Shown here one piece after another: positions 34,121-45,393 of a DNA stretch of 64,000 bases (its first letter is position 1; every line of letters begins with the position of its first letter). Location: positions 50,912,001 to 50,976,000 of the forward strand of contig JAZBRS010000035.1 in the NCBI GenBank assembly GCA_037176725.1, written 5' to 3'. Position numbers and translations under genes: made by a program. The notes beneath the pieces were generated by a model that did not search any database, had not been told where the DNA came from, and saw only the letters and a program-made list of their open reading frames with translations. The stretch is from Posidonia oceanica (taxonomy: Eukaryota; Streptophyta; Magnoliopsida; Alismatales; Posidoniaceae).

Positions 34121-35676
34121 CCGAAGGCGGCCCCGTTGCAGATGCCCTCCTCCCACTTGCACTTGCATTCTCACCTCTTGCATTCTTGTCCTACTTGCAT
34201 CGTCTATCTATCCCACTCTTGCATTCTCTCTTTTCAAATCATCATCGTCATCCTTTCAAAGCAACCTCTATTTCAAATCATCATCGTCATCCTTTCAACT
34301 CTCGCATCAACTCTCTTCAAAATCATTATCGTCATCCTCTCAAGCATCACATTTTTGGCTCGATGATGAAAACCGAAAATGCTTGCCTGCTCTGGAAAGA
34401 GTCCGCCCTACCTCACCCAGCACTACTTAGATGTCTTAGCTAGTGAGGGAGCCACCACCGACGAGGACAGGCGAACTGCCTAATCTCGTAAGGACATACA
34501 CCTCTGAGGGAGAAAAGATGTTAGGATGTGAGTCTGGAAAAAATGAGAGTAGACACCTAGGTTTGGGCACATCCAAGGAACAGAAGACGAAGACAGAAGC
34601 TGGCCCTAGAGATAGGGGTGTGCGGTCTAACCCTGCTCCTTCTACCCACCACACAGCAAACCCAAAGCCTAGATCCATTACAATTCAAACACCCTCCTTT
34701 TGCCACCAAAATGGGGATAGCAAAAGCCTGAAAAAAAAAAAAGAGAAAAAAATCAAAAAAAAAAAGGAAAAAAAAGCAAGCAAAGCAAAAAACAAAAAAG
34801 AAGAAAAAGGCAAAATGCAGCCTGAAAAACACAGGCACCATTATTCCCCATACTTTACTAGAGATCCCCAGCATGTCAAGCTTAAAAGAATCTACCACAT
34901 CCCTCCAAGAGCAAACACTCACCCTCTCCTGGCTAGGGGCAGAGAAAGACTGCATACCTATGAGGGAGAAATCAAAAAGAGAGAGCTGAAAGAATAGGTG
35001 TAGGTCCTGAGAGTTTGGCCAATAGCCTGTCCTCACCACACTACCACCTGTACAATGCCAACAACCCGTTCCGGAGCGCCACCAGCAAGCCAAGAGTCTA
35101 GGTAGGGCCCAGTGAGTCAGGGACCACTCCCTTCCTTTGCAGTAGGCACCAAAGCACTCCGTATGCTGAGGGCATCCAAGCATACTCATCTATCCAAGCA
35201 TACTCACCTATCCAAGCATACTCATCTATCCAAGCATACTCACCCATCCAAGCATACTCATCCATCCAAGCATACTACTCATCTTCATAAGCATATCACT
35301 TGCATCCTGCATCAATGCATCCCCATCCGTCATTCCTCTCCTTTCCTATCAATTTCTCCCGCTCTGCAACGCGCTTCGAACCTAAGACAGTACTTCTCCC
35401 CAGCAGAGCGCATCGACGACACTCGAGCTGCGCTGGTCCAGATCTCCTGCCAGCCCTCGCCCCCGTGTCCGCAAGACTGCTACAGAATCCCCTTTGCTTA
35501 TCTGTGCTTAACTACTATGTTCTGTTATCAACTGCTATGATGCATATGGAACTACTTTATCAACCTCAGATTCTGCTTTCTATCAAAGATTATATGCCTG
35601 CGAGATCTGATTGTTTATTGATAGCAGGTACCATCAAGCTCTGCAGCTATCGGCCTGTATCTCTGCGATCTGCGCA
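34121..35676 (+). other. Non-coding spacer after integrase
   Basis: This holds about three copies of a 50-bp unit with ATCATCATCGTCATCC (34235-34345), an A-rich tract (34725-34815) and an 18-bp repeat (35165-35280). Open frames here are short, low-complexity and unlike known proteins. It separates the polyprotein from the accessory ORF, so the latter probably needs its own start or a spliced RNA. Confidence 0.6.
35165..35280 (+). repeat. 18-bp tandem repeat, about six copies
   Basis: Units of AAGCATACTCAYCYATCC are nearly identical. In one frame they read as a Lys-His-Thr-His repeat, but the frame has no other support as a gene. Confidence 0.9.
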
Positions 35677-36879
35677 ATGGGCTTCCCTACTCTGTTAACT
35701 CCAACACACTGCTCGGAAACCCTGCGAGAATGGATCTGCAGGCTCACTCAAGAAGACTGTGAGAAGCTGCGCCTCTGGGGGATCCCAACTAAACTGCTGA
35801 AGGCCGCTGATGTGGAAGTCAGCCGTCACCTTCTGTGTGCCGCCGCAAGATTTTGGAAACCGGCGCACCACGTCTTTCGCTTTGGCAGAACTGAGCTTAC
35901 ACCCACACTAGAAGAAGTGCGTCGGATCTGTGGCTTCTCCAAGATCATGGGACCGCCCATCTTCATGAGGCATGACGGATATCTCGCGGTCCTGAGCCAG
36001 CTAACTGGGCTCCCCACTCGAAGCTGCCAACAAAGACTGATCTGCACCAGTGGGCCTGAACCTATGCTTCGCCTAGCGCACTTTGACGATATCATGAAAA
36101 AGCGCGTCGAAGTCGGAGACAAGCTGTGGCTCCGAGGGTTTGTCATCCGCTTCCTGGGCGAGCTGATCTTTACTCATGGCCGACTGACAGTGGCCATTGA
36201 GGTTGCAGAGATAGCATTAGCTGTGGTGACCCAGCACATAGACCTGGCACCAGTTGTCCTGGCAGAGACATATCGCGGGCTAGACCGCATCTCACACCGC
36301 TGCCGCCACTTCCACGGCTGCGGGGCACTCATACAAGTCTGGTTAGCTGCACACTTAGAAATGAACTTTCTGCGCCCCCAGGTGCATGCTTTTGAAGCCT
36401 ACTGCAGCAATGCTCGTGCCAAGACAGGAAAGAGCATCAAAGAAGAGTACGAGAAGCTATCAGCACTGACTGACGACGCTGTAACCTGGCGTATTGTCCC
36501 CTCTGAGGCCGAGCCATTCACTGTCTTTTTCAGCGTGCGTGACACGCGGCTGATTGTGCTGCCAGGATTCACTGCGGGTGTGGAATACCACCCTATCAGG
36601 GTCATGCGCCAGTTTGGCTTCCGATAGGGCGCCTTTGTTGACAGTACAGCACCCAAGCTTCTACAGACATATCCTCTTAGCACGACTGCCCCAACAAAGA
36701 AGCTCGCTAGTCTGATGCAGCACGGGGTGCGATCAACGGACATCACAGCTGCAAGAGGTGTGGGGTGTACCTCTGAGTACCTGACCGAGGTCCAAGAGCT
36801 CTGGCCTATCAATGAAATCCTGCCAGGCGGCCCTCTATTCCCCGACTCCAGGCAGTCGAAGAAGGCCCGAACCGGCTAG
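35677..36879 (+). pseudogene. Plant-mobile-domain-like accessory ORF
   Basis: The ORF runs from ATG 35677 (MGFPTLLTPTHC) to TAG 36625, and the same frame continues to 36879 (end KKARTG). The TAG looks like a point stop inside a roughly 400-residue protein. HVFRFGRTELTPTLEEVRRI resembles the F-x-F-x-x-G-E-M-T-P-T-L-x-D-V block of the plant mobile domain / DUF7745 group, found in transposons and in MAIN-type host proteins. ADVEVSRHLLCAAARFW precedes it. No catalytic motif is visible and function in the element is unknown. The C-terminus is basic. Assignment to the family is by motif only. Confidence 0.65.
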
Positions 36880-37154
36880 GGCACTTATGCAGCTACTATG
36901 TACTTTCTTTTCAAGTTATGCTGTATCTTTTGGCCTGCCACAGGCATGTAATCAAGATCTTTCAATGAAAAAGTGTTTTCTGCTGTCTGCTTGCACTTCA
37001 ACACCTGCTTACTGCATTACATAATCATTGTCAACCTCATCTTGGGCCCTCTGGCCAGACTTGCAGCCAACACAACGCAGGAAAAGTCCTCAGCAGTCAA
37101 TCCAGAGTCCAGAATCTCTGCAGACCCACGCCGTCAAGCCAAGCCATCCGGCAT
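36880..37154 (+). other. Spacer between accessory ORF and hairpin region
   Basis: Short non-coding stretch. I see no motif except T-rich tracts around 36905-37060. Confidence 0.5.
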
Positions 37155-37470
37155 CCCCAGCTGAGTCTTCAGCGGGCTGGCATCCCCAACTGCTCGGCGA
37201 TAGGTCCGTCAACCTGTCATCTTCAGCAGGCTGGCACCCCCAACTGCTCGGCGATAGGTCCGTCAACCTGTCATCATCTTTAGCGGGCTGGTACCCCAAA
37301 CTACTCGTCTGACAAACACGTCAGTTTTGTCTTCATCCTTCTGCTTTCGATGCCAAGGACGCGTTGGCCAACCCCTGGTGTCATCCCGACACCAGGGGCA
37401 TCTTTTGATCGCCCCTTGGTATCATCCTTCCCCTCCTTCCCCCATGATATTCCTGGTATCATGGGATGAT
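37155..37470 (+). repeat. GATAGGT hairpins and two long stem-loops
   Basis: Two copies of a 54-bp unit contain GATAGGT-ccgtca-ACCTGTC at 37199-37218 and 37253-37272 (7-bp stem with one G-T pair). A third unit has CTGAC-aaacac-GTCAG at 37309-37324. Next come two perfect stem-loops. One is 37372-37398 (10-bp stem CCCCTGGTGT, 7-nt loop). The other is 37441-37465 (9-bp stem CCCATGATA, 7-nt loop). Confidence 0.85.
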
Positions 37471-37479
37471 TCGCTCTCG

Positions 37480-37910
37480 CGAAACCTTATCAATCATCAA
37501 TCTCATCATTACCTCATCCCCTCTTTGCCGGCCGATAAGTCCGATATCTTATCAATCATCAATCTCATCATTACCTCATCCCCTCTTTGTCGGCCGATAA
37601 GTCCGATATCTTATCATCTCTCATCATTACCTCATCCCCTCTTTGCCGGCCGATAAGTCCGATATCTTATCAATCATCAATCTCATCATTACCTCATCCC
37701 CTCTTTGCCGGCCGATAAGTCCGATATCTTATCATCTCTCATCATTACCTCATCCCCTCTTTGCCAGCCGATAAGTCCGATATCTTATGAATCATCAATC
37801 TCATCATTACCTCATCCCCTCTTTGCCGGCCGATAAGTCCGATATCTTATCATCTCTCATCATTACCTCATCCCCTCTTTGCCGGCCGATAAGTCCGATA
37901 TCTTATCAAT
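37480..37910 (+). repeat. Tandem repeat of 52-62 bp with GATAAG/CTTATC hairpin
   Basis: Seven units alternate between longer and shorter forms. Each holds GATAAG-8 nt-CTTATC, at 37534, 37596, 37652, 37714, 37770 (outer pair lost), 37832 and 37888. Confidence 0.92.
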
Positions 37911-38090
37911 TCTCTCCTTTTCTTATCAATATCAATCATCAATTCTCTCCTTTTCTTATCAATATCAATCATCAATTCTCTCCTTTTTCTTATCAATATC
38001 AATCATCAATCTCTCTTCTTTCTTATCAATCAATCAAGCACACTTTTTCTTATCAATCTCTCAATCAATCAATCAACAATCACAGCTCTC
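37911..38090 (+). repeat. TTCTTATCAATATCAATCAT tandem repeat
   Basis: Three to four 30-35 bp units (TCTCTCCTTTTCTTATCAAT plus ATCAATCATCAA) grade into TCAATCAATCAA simple sequence. There are no hairpins of the GATA type. Confidence 0.85.
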
Positions 38091-38096
38091 TCAGGC

Positions 38097-38915
38097 TGAT
38101 AACCTAAACTATCATCTGGGCCGATCCATGGTTGGCCCGCAGTTGTGTTATACGGCTGACATCCAGTAACTGTCCCTTGCAATTGCGGTTTCCAGTTGAT
38201 AGGTCTGTAAACTATCCTCCAGTTGATAGGTCTGTAAACTATCCTCCAGTTGATAGGACTGTAAACTATCGCTAGGCTGATATCCTAAACTATCACCAGC
38301 AATTGCATTATACGGCTGATATCCAGTAACTATCCCTCATCATTGCGCGTTTCCAGTTGATAGGTCTGTAAACTATCCGCCAGTTGATAGGTCTGTAAAC
38401 TCCACCAGTTGATAGGTCTGTAAACTATCGCTCCAGTTGATAGGACTGTAAACTATCACGCGCAATCATGTTATACGGCTGACACCCAGTAACTGTCCCT
38501 GGCAAATGCCATTTCCAGTTGATAGGACTGTAAACTATCCGCCGGTTGATAGGTCTGTAAACTATCGTTCCAGTTGATAGGACTGTAAACTATCTGGCAT
38601 TTGCGTTATACGGCTGATACCCAGTAACTATCACTCATGGTTTGTGGCTTCCAGTTGATAGGTCTGTAAACTATCCGCCAGTTGATAGGTCTGTAAACTA
38701 TCCGCCAGTTGATAGGCCTGTAAACTATCCGCCAGTTGATAGGACTGTAAACTATCCCACACAACCATGTTATACGACTGATATCCAGTAACTATCACTC
38801 ACAACTGCTCCGGTTGATAGGACCGTAAACTATCACTCCAGGCTGATAACCTAAACTATCACTCCCGGTTGATAGGACCGTAAACTATCCGGACGATAAG
38901 CCCGTCACCTTATCA
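38097..38915 (+). repeat. Nested hairpin cassettes, 26-bp unit
   Basis: About 25 small hairpins of forms GATAG-9 nt-CTATC, GATA-TATC, GACA-TGTC and GATAAG-CTTATC. They are grouped into four cassettes bounded by outer complementary arms: 38178-38186 with 38299-38307, 38338-38350 with 38458-38470, 38502-38510 with 38596-38604, and 38636-38647 with 38757-38769. Linkers between cassettes carry TTATACGGCTGA-y-A plus CCAGTAAC. It is non-coding. Confidence 0.9.
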
Positions 38916-39468
38916 TCTTTTTGGCGTGGCCTTGTCCCAGGAAGGCAAAGTCGCGCACCCCCCTTTTTGGCGATAGGAGAGTTGGCCTCTCTCCCCTCGC
39001 ACCCCCTTTTTTCCTTTTCTGCTAGCTCGCTCCCCGGGCGGGGACAAGCCGCACCCTTTCTTTTTCCCTGGCTTTGTCGCGCAAGTCTGGCCTTCCTGCC
39101 AGATCCTCGCGCCACATCGCACTTTCCCTTCTTTCAGCATTTCTTTCGCATCATCTCTGCACCTTCAATTGCTAGCATTACAAGCCAGTCTAACATCATC
39201 AGTATCATCTGCACTGCATCAGCATTCTTATCTGTACTAACTTTTGCACTAACATTTGCATTGCATCCGCACTAGCATGCATTGTATGCATTGCATCTCA
39301 TCCATCTGCATTCGCACGCATTTGCATTTTGCATTGCAGCAATGGGCTACGACGTTCGGTGTATCCGCCGAATAAGTAACTCACGCCAATAGCAATCTTT
39401 TGGCTCTCCGGTCAAATGGGGCGTCTTCTCAACCCTGAGCAGCGGTCTCGGTCCCCTTGACCTCGCTC
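38916..39468 (+). other. Distal 3' UTR of 27-kb element
   Basis: C/T-rich and GC-mixed, with GCATTGCAT-type motifs near 39225-39340. An 8-bp inverted repeat CCCTGAGC/GCTCAGGG (39433-39440 and 39465-39472) overlaps the polypurine tract. No gene is supported. Confidence 0.6.
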
Positions 39469-39481
39469 AGGGAGGGGCATC
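39469..39481 (+). other. Polypurine tract of 27-kb element
   Basis: AGGGAGGGGCATC directly precedes the 3' LTR. Its 5' half is one arm of an 8-bp inverted repeat. Confidence 0.8.
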
Positions 39482-42400
39482 TGTTGACACCCCATTTCGA
39501 CAAGGCTGAATTGGCAAGATCTCGGGCGGCTAGGAAAAAAACCAAAATTACACCTTTCCCCCTCACCCTTCCTTTCAAATCAAAACCCCACCTCAAACCT
39601 CAAAACCAAACCAAGAACCACACCCATTTTCTAACCTAGAAAACCACCCCAAAACCCTCTCAAAACCTTACCCTGAAACCATCCAAAACCTTACCCTAAA
39701 ACCATCCAAACCCAAGTCCAAACCCATACCTCTCCCTCTCTCTTTTCCTCCAAAACAAGTCCAAACTCAACCTAGGATTACACCCCTTTCCCGAACCCAA
39801 AACATAACCAAAAACCATAGGAAAACTCACCATCCCTGACTTGACAAACCCACCAAAAATCCTAGAAACTTTCAAACCAAAACCACTCCTAAAGACCCTA
39901 GGAAACTTAGGCAAAACTACCCTTTTCCTACACCTTAAAACCCCTCCAAAACCTTCTTGAAATTAAACCAAAACTTCAGACCTAGCACTCCAAGCCCTAG
40001 CCTACCCACTCCTCAACTTTCATCTCATTCCAAGACCTTTAAGACCTTCATTTGCCCTAATTATCCTTTTCTCTCTCCGGGATTATCATTTTCTCTCTCC
40101 TCTCTCTCTCCTAATTATCATCTCTCTTTTCATCACCCTCTTGCTCTTTTTCTTGCTTGGCTGTGGGCCCCCTTTGTGCTTCTACCCTTTCTCTACCCTA
40201 TTCCTATTTTTACTTTATTTTTAACATTTTCCTTGAATTTTAAAAAATCGTTTTCGTCCAGCTCATCTCTTTCCCTTTTATTTCTCCCTTTTTCTCTTTT
40301 CTTCTTCCTTCTCCTTTTCTTTTCTTTCTTTTGCTAAAATCCGTAGAAACCCCTAAAAATCTGTAAAACTCTAAAACATAAGAGAAACAAACCAGAACTC
40401 TAAGAAAAATAATTAAAAAACATTAAACAAACAATTAAAAACTTAAACTTAACTAAATCAAGCTAAAAAAGAAATCAAGCATGTAAGCTAAAAAATGCAA
40501 AACAAACCAAAAGAAAATGCTGAAAAATCAAGGAAAAAACTAAAACAAAATCAAAACCCATCAAAAGTAAAAACCCTATCAAAAGAACTAAAAAACAAAC
40601 CCTAAAAAGAAGTAAAACAATTAAAAACACTAAGATAAGTAATTAATGAAAGGAAAAGCCTAACTTAACAAACCCAAGAAAAACAATTTGAGAACCTAAT
40701 TAAAAAGAAAATGAGAAACACATTAAAAAGATTTAACAAAACTTAATCAAACCAGAGAAACCCAACTAAGAAAACATCAAGAAAAATCAACAAATAAGAA
40801 TCAAAAACATAATTCAAAAGACTTAAGATAGGAAAAAGCCTAAAAGACTAAAACTAAAAGCCCAAAACCCATTCCAATTAATACGAAAATAAATCCTAAA
40901 AAATCCTAATTAATGTCCTAAATACTTAACAAGAAAAACACAATTTTGAAAACAATTTAAAAGATTTAACAAACACTTAATCAAATGGAAAACAAATTAA
41001 GAACAAAACAAAACCTTAAAACCCCAATCAAGCCCAAAACACACTAATTAACCCTAAACAGTCATTAAAAAAAATATAATTAAAATCCTAACTCACAACA
41101 CAACCTTTCTAGTATTTTTACTTATTTTTAATTTATTTTTCCTAATTTTATTTCCTCACTTTTTCCTCTCCTTCTTCTTTCTCCTCTTTGTTTCTTTTTC
41201 TTCCTTCTCCCCTTTCTTTTGGTCCAACCCATTCAACTTTTCCCCTCCTTCTTTCCTTCTTTCTTAATTTCCTTTTTTTTTCTCTCAAGCCCACAACCCA
41301 CGGCCCATGCATTTCCCCTCCTCTTTCCCTCCTTCTCTTCTTCTTCTTCTTCCTCTCTTCTTCTCCTCCTCTCACAGAAACGACAGACCTCTCCCTCATT
41401 GGTTTTTCTTTTTCAAACCTCCACCTAACACCCAAGACTTCCCTCCATCACTCCCATACCCTGTGGCCGACGACCCGCACCAGCAACCCCCTCCATGCTC
41501 TGCCAAAGATGGCAGAAACCCATCCCCTTGCCCTGAGACCTTTGAATTTCAGTAGGGAGAGAGGAGATAAAAATGGGTTCATTTCCTTCACAAAGAGACT
41601 TTTTTGGCTCACACTCTGAAACACCAAGTCTCCAGCTCTCTCACCCTTCTTTCAGAACCCAAAAATCCTTTGAAACCTTCCCAGAATCGGCCTCCGAAGC
41701 TTTCAGCACCCAACACCCTCCAGACCGACCATCTCCACTGAAAATCCATCACCACGAACCTCCTAAAATCCCAGAACCTTGCCATTAGACTCACCAAACA
41801 ACCACCTTCCCAAGCCACCCAGAATCACGGCCTAAAACCTCCCACGCTCTTCACAGTCCACTACAAACACTTGGGTCCCTTTTTTGCCCAAAAACTTCAA
41901 ACCCCCATAACTTCCACCACATTCAGTGAAATCTACTTCCGATTCCTCCCATGCACTCCCCAAGCAACCACCTAGCCGCCCGTACCCTTGGTTCGGCCTG
42001 GAACACCGCACATCGCCGCGTCCACCTCGGCCTCCACCGGTGGAGCTCTGCTGAACCAGATCTCGCCTCGGGCTGTAGAACGCGCTCTTGATTGGCCTGT
42101 CGTCTTCCTTGGACCTCCGGCGACGCCCCCGAGCCTCCCCCGCACCAGCAGCCGCCGTCCTCCGCCGTCTCCACCTTCCTCCAGCCGGCCGAAAGTCACC
42201 TAGGTGGGTGGACTCTTCCGGCGTGCGCAAGGGCTGAAGCAACCCCCCGTCGGATTCTCCTCGTCTCCCTCTTGCTCCTCGGCCTTTCCCTGAGGCTTTT
42301 CGTCGCCTGTGCCGCCCGCAATTCCTTGCCGAAGTCCCCTTCTTCTCCGGCGCCGGCCACCCCCGCAGCAGCCGTCCCGCGCGTCTCCGCCGCCGCCGAC

Positions 42401-45253
42401 GCCGCTGCAAGTCTCCCCCGCCTCTGCCGCGTCACGACGGTTCCCCCCCACTCTCCGCCGCCCCGCGTCGTCCCTCCTCCGCCGGTCCAGAGCGTCGTCG
42501 GCGATCCTCTAGTCGTCCACTCCACTGTAAGCTGCTGCCGTTTCGTTTTTTTTTATTTTCAGCAACTTTAGTTAATTTTCTCCACATTGCATTCATATCA
42601 TATTAAGTTTTCAATATTGCTTTTAGGTCCTGATGACTTAAGTCATATGTTATATTGAATTTAGAATCTTATTAAATTGCTCTAAATGTTTCTAGTTTTT
42701 AGTATTTGCATGATAATCCATTTACTGTACTGTCCAGTTGTAGAAAATTATGTTTTAGCCCTTCTACTTTTAATTTTTGCATCTGAATCCTGCAGTAGAT
42801 TATTTAATTTAAATACTGTAAGTTTGCCTTATTGTATTGCATTCTGGGTCCTTCTTAGTTTCTGTTTTTGCATCTTAGTCCAATGCACTGTAGAACTTAG
42901 GGTTTATTTTCGTATTTTGCATGCTGCATTGCACATTTGCCCCTCTGGTTTTTCATTTTTGCATCTAGGTCCATTTAAATGCACAGTAGCCATTTTGCAT
43001 GCATTTTTGCATATTGCATTGCATTTTCAACCCTATTTTTTTAAAAAATTGCACATCAGTCCATAGACCTTGATTTCAGAGCACATTTTGCATCTAAAAT
43101 TGCATACTTGACCCTTGCATGATTTAAAAATGACATATAGGTCCTTGCATCCTTTTAAAGTCATGTAAAAAGACTATTTTGCCCCTAAAGTTGCATCTTA
43201 GCTCCTATTCTTACAAAATTGCATGTAGACCCTCCACTTGCATTCCCAGACTCCCCAGAACCCTGTTTTCTGGGAAAATTGCATTTTAGACCCCAGAGTT
43301 TTTCAAAATTGCTTTTTGCTTGTCCTTTGCTTTCAAAACTTCTTCTGATGCATGTCCCCTTTTCAAAATTGCATTCTAAGCCCACCAGTCTTTTGCAAAA
43401 TCGCATGCAACCCCTCCTGTTTTCAAAGCCCCTACCTGTAAGCCCCAATCCTTTTCAAAATCTTTGCATTTAGACCCCCATTCTTTCAAAAATTGCATTT
43501 AAGTCCCCAATTTTCTGAAAAATCATTCTTAGGTCTTTTCTTGTATTTTGCATGCATTGCACTCATGCACTCTTGCATTCTTGCATTCCTTGCACACACC
43601 TAAGTGTCATTAGCTCCCACTCACCTGGGAGGACCTTTTTGCACACCCCTAGGACCTCCTGAACACTTAGATCTGCTTTTCTCCCCTGTTCTGGCCCTCC
43701 TGCCTTGAAGCGGCGATATCTTCCAATCCGGCCGTTGGATCTTCTCAAATAAGCTGCCCAGGCGACCGCAGCAAAGCGCTCTTCAGCATGGACCAAGCAG
43801 ATTTCAGATCAGGCCCCAGGATTTCCAGGTATGTCCTCCTGAACCCCTGCATTGCATTCATTCGCATGCCATTTGCATAGTTTGCTTTGCTTTCGCTTTC
43901 TGTCTCTTTGAGCATGTAGAACAGGACCTCCTCTTCTTGTCTATCAACTCAGATCCCCGTTTCGCGCACTCTTGGGTGTTTTGTGTTGTGTTTTCCCTGG
44001 ATTCATCACTTAATGCGACTTTCTTCCCCCTTTTCCACGATTCGATCGCATCGCGAGCTTTGGGCAGCGTGCGAGACAGATCGTGGAACGGTTTAGTGGG
44101 AAGCGGTCACAAAGGAGTGGTAATCCCTCCGTTTGCCCACTCTCCCCTTTGTAGGTCTTCACACCTACTCTGTGTGGCCCCGAACAGCGTCTGTTCTCAC
44201 ACACACGCTGTTTTACCTCTCCTTTAGCCTCTTCTGATCTTTTTCCCTGCATTTGCATTCGCATGGCTTTTCCGAGGCTTTGTTTCGCTGCTTTTGGCAC
44301 CGTTTTGCGTGCCCACTTTGTTTTGGCACCGTTTTGCGTGCCCGCTTCGCTTTTGGCTCCGTTTCGAATGCCCGTCTTGTCTTTGGCACCGTTTTGCGTG
44401 CCCGCCTTGTCTTTGGCACCGTTTTGCGTGCCCGCTTTGTCTTTGGCACCGTTTCGCGTGCCTGCTCTTGTCTTTTGCACCGATTTGCGTGCCACCTTGC
44501 TTTCTTGCTCGTTTTGCGTGCCGATCTTGTCTTTTTGCTCCGTTTTGCGTGTCGTTCTCGTTTCTTGCCTCGTTTTGCGTGTCGTTCTCGTTTCTTGCCT
44601 CATTTTGCGTGTTTTACGCCGTTTTCTCTTGCGTGCTGATCGCATTGCATGGTTTTGCCGTTGTTTTGCTTTTTCGCTTGCATTTGCATGTAGGGCTGTG
44701 ATGCTTACTGCCTGAAGTTCTCACGAGCTGGGTTTCGCCCGGTTCGGAACACAGACAGCGTAGCTGAGCACTTAGACAGCACGTTTACTTCCTCGCTTTG
44801 CATCTCTCCACTTAGAGCACACCTTGGGCATTCATAGCCACATAGGCATTCAATCCTGCATTTCCCTGCGTATGCGAGCGTAAGCCTAGAAAGACCGATT
44901 CTCGGGCGTGTCGGGGGTGCCTAACACCTTCCCCGCACGTAACAGGAGTCCTTTCCCTGTCTTTTGGCCCGCAATGACCATATTGCCCCTATCCTAGGCT
45001 AGAGTCATCTCATTTGCATTCATTTGCATTTGTTTTCCTTTGCATTGCTTTGCTTTGCATTTCTTGCTTTGTTTTGCGTGTTAATTCACGCATTTCCCCC
45101 GGTTTTCCTTGTCTCCCGTTAATAGACATGGTGGCGACTCTGATTTGTCTTATCTTTCCTTTTTCTCCTCGATTTTAAGTGTTTTCGAGTTGAGCCTCTT
45201 CCTCGGATCAATCGCCGCTAATAGTAAGCCTGATTCCGATTGGGATTACTACA
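39482..45253 (+). mobile_element. 3' LTR of 27-kb element
   Basis: 5772 bp, collinear with the 5' LTR and with scattered, mostly transitional differences. Visible indels are a 3-bp gain near 43384 and one extra 30-bp minisatellite unit near 44580. The CpG-rich part is 41979-42525, the TTGCAT quasi-repeat 42775-43520 and the minisatellite 44293-44620. It ends ATTACTACA followed by the AGCAC target duplication. Confidence 0.95.
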
Positions 45254-45258
45254 AGCAC
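45254..45258. repeat. Target-site duplication AGCAC, right
   Basis: Pairs with 18254-18258. Confidence 0.95.
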
Positions 45259-45393
45259 AAATCCAACAAAACCAAATACTAACACACTTAGTTGAAAACC
45301 TGTCGATGCACTTTAGCCCCAAGCGACCTACCAGCCCACAAGCAACCGCATGGCATGCTACACTACTGCGGCAAAGTCACCTTGTGTAGGACT
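45254..45393 (-). mobile_element. Minus-strand Ty3 LTR, right part
   Basis: AGCACAAATCC onward continues the reverse-complement LTR interrupted at 18258. CCAGCCCACAAGCAACCG near 45331 matches the reverse complement of about 6900-6917. It ends where the next LTR begins. Confidence 0.75.

Larger units (their letters stand above)
18259..45253 (+). mobile_element. Complete 27-kb Tat/Ogre-like Ty3 retrotransposon
   Basis: The order is LTR 18259-23996, PBS 23998, leader, single-frame gag-pro-RT-RH-aRH-INT 25328-34120, accessory ORF 35677-36879, hairpin-rich 3' UTR, PPT 39469-39481 and LTR 39482-45253. It is flanked by AGCAC. The second RNase H between RNase H and integrase is the hallmark of the Tat lineage, and size and LTR length are like Ogre. 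No ORF1 upstream of gag, as described for classical Ogre, is seen. The LTRs are very similar: in the first 470 bp I count four differences, all C/T. The insertion is therefore recent, but the coding region is already dead. Confidence 0.95.

Noticed and set aside
35165..35280. Histidine-rich repeat peptide (KHTHLS type)
   Set aside because: It is the translation of an 18-bp tandem repeat with no flanking coding signal.
35611..35676. Upstream TTG start of the accessory ORF
   Set aside because: Nuclear plant translation normally starts at ATG; the first in-frame ATG is 35677.
38097..38915. Regularly spaced short repeats resembling a CRISPR array
   Set aside because: Plant nuclear DNA; the 26-bp units are adjacent without unique spacers and lie in a retrotransposon 3' UTR. 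No cas genes.
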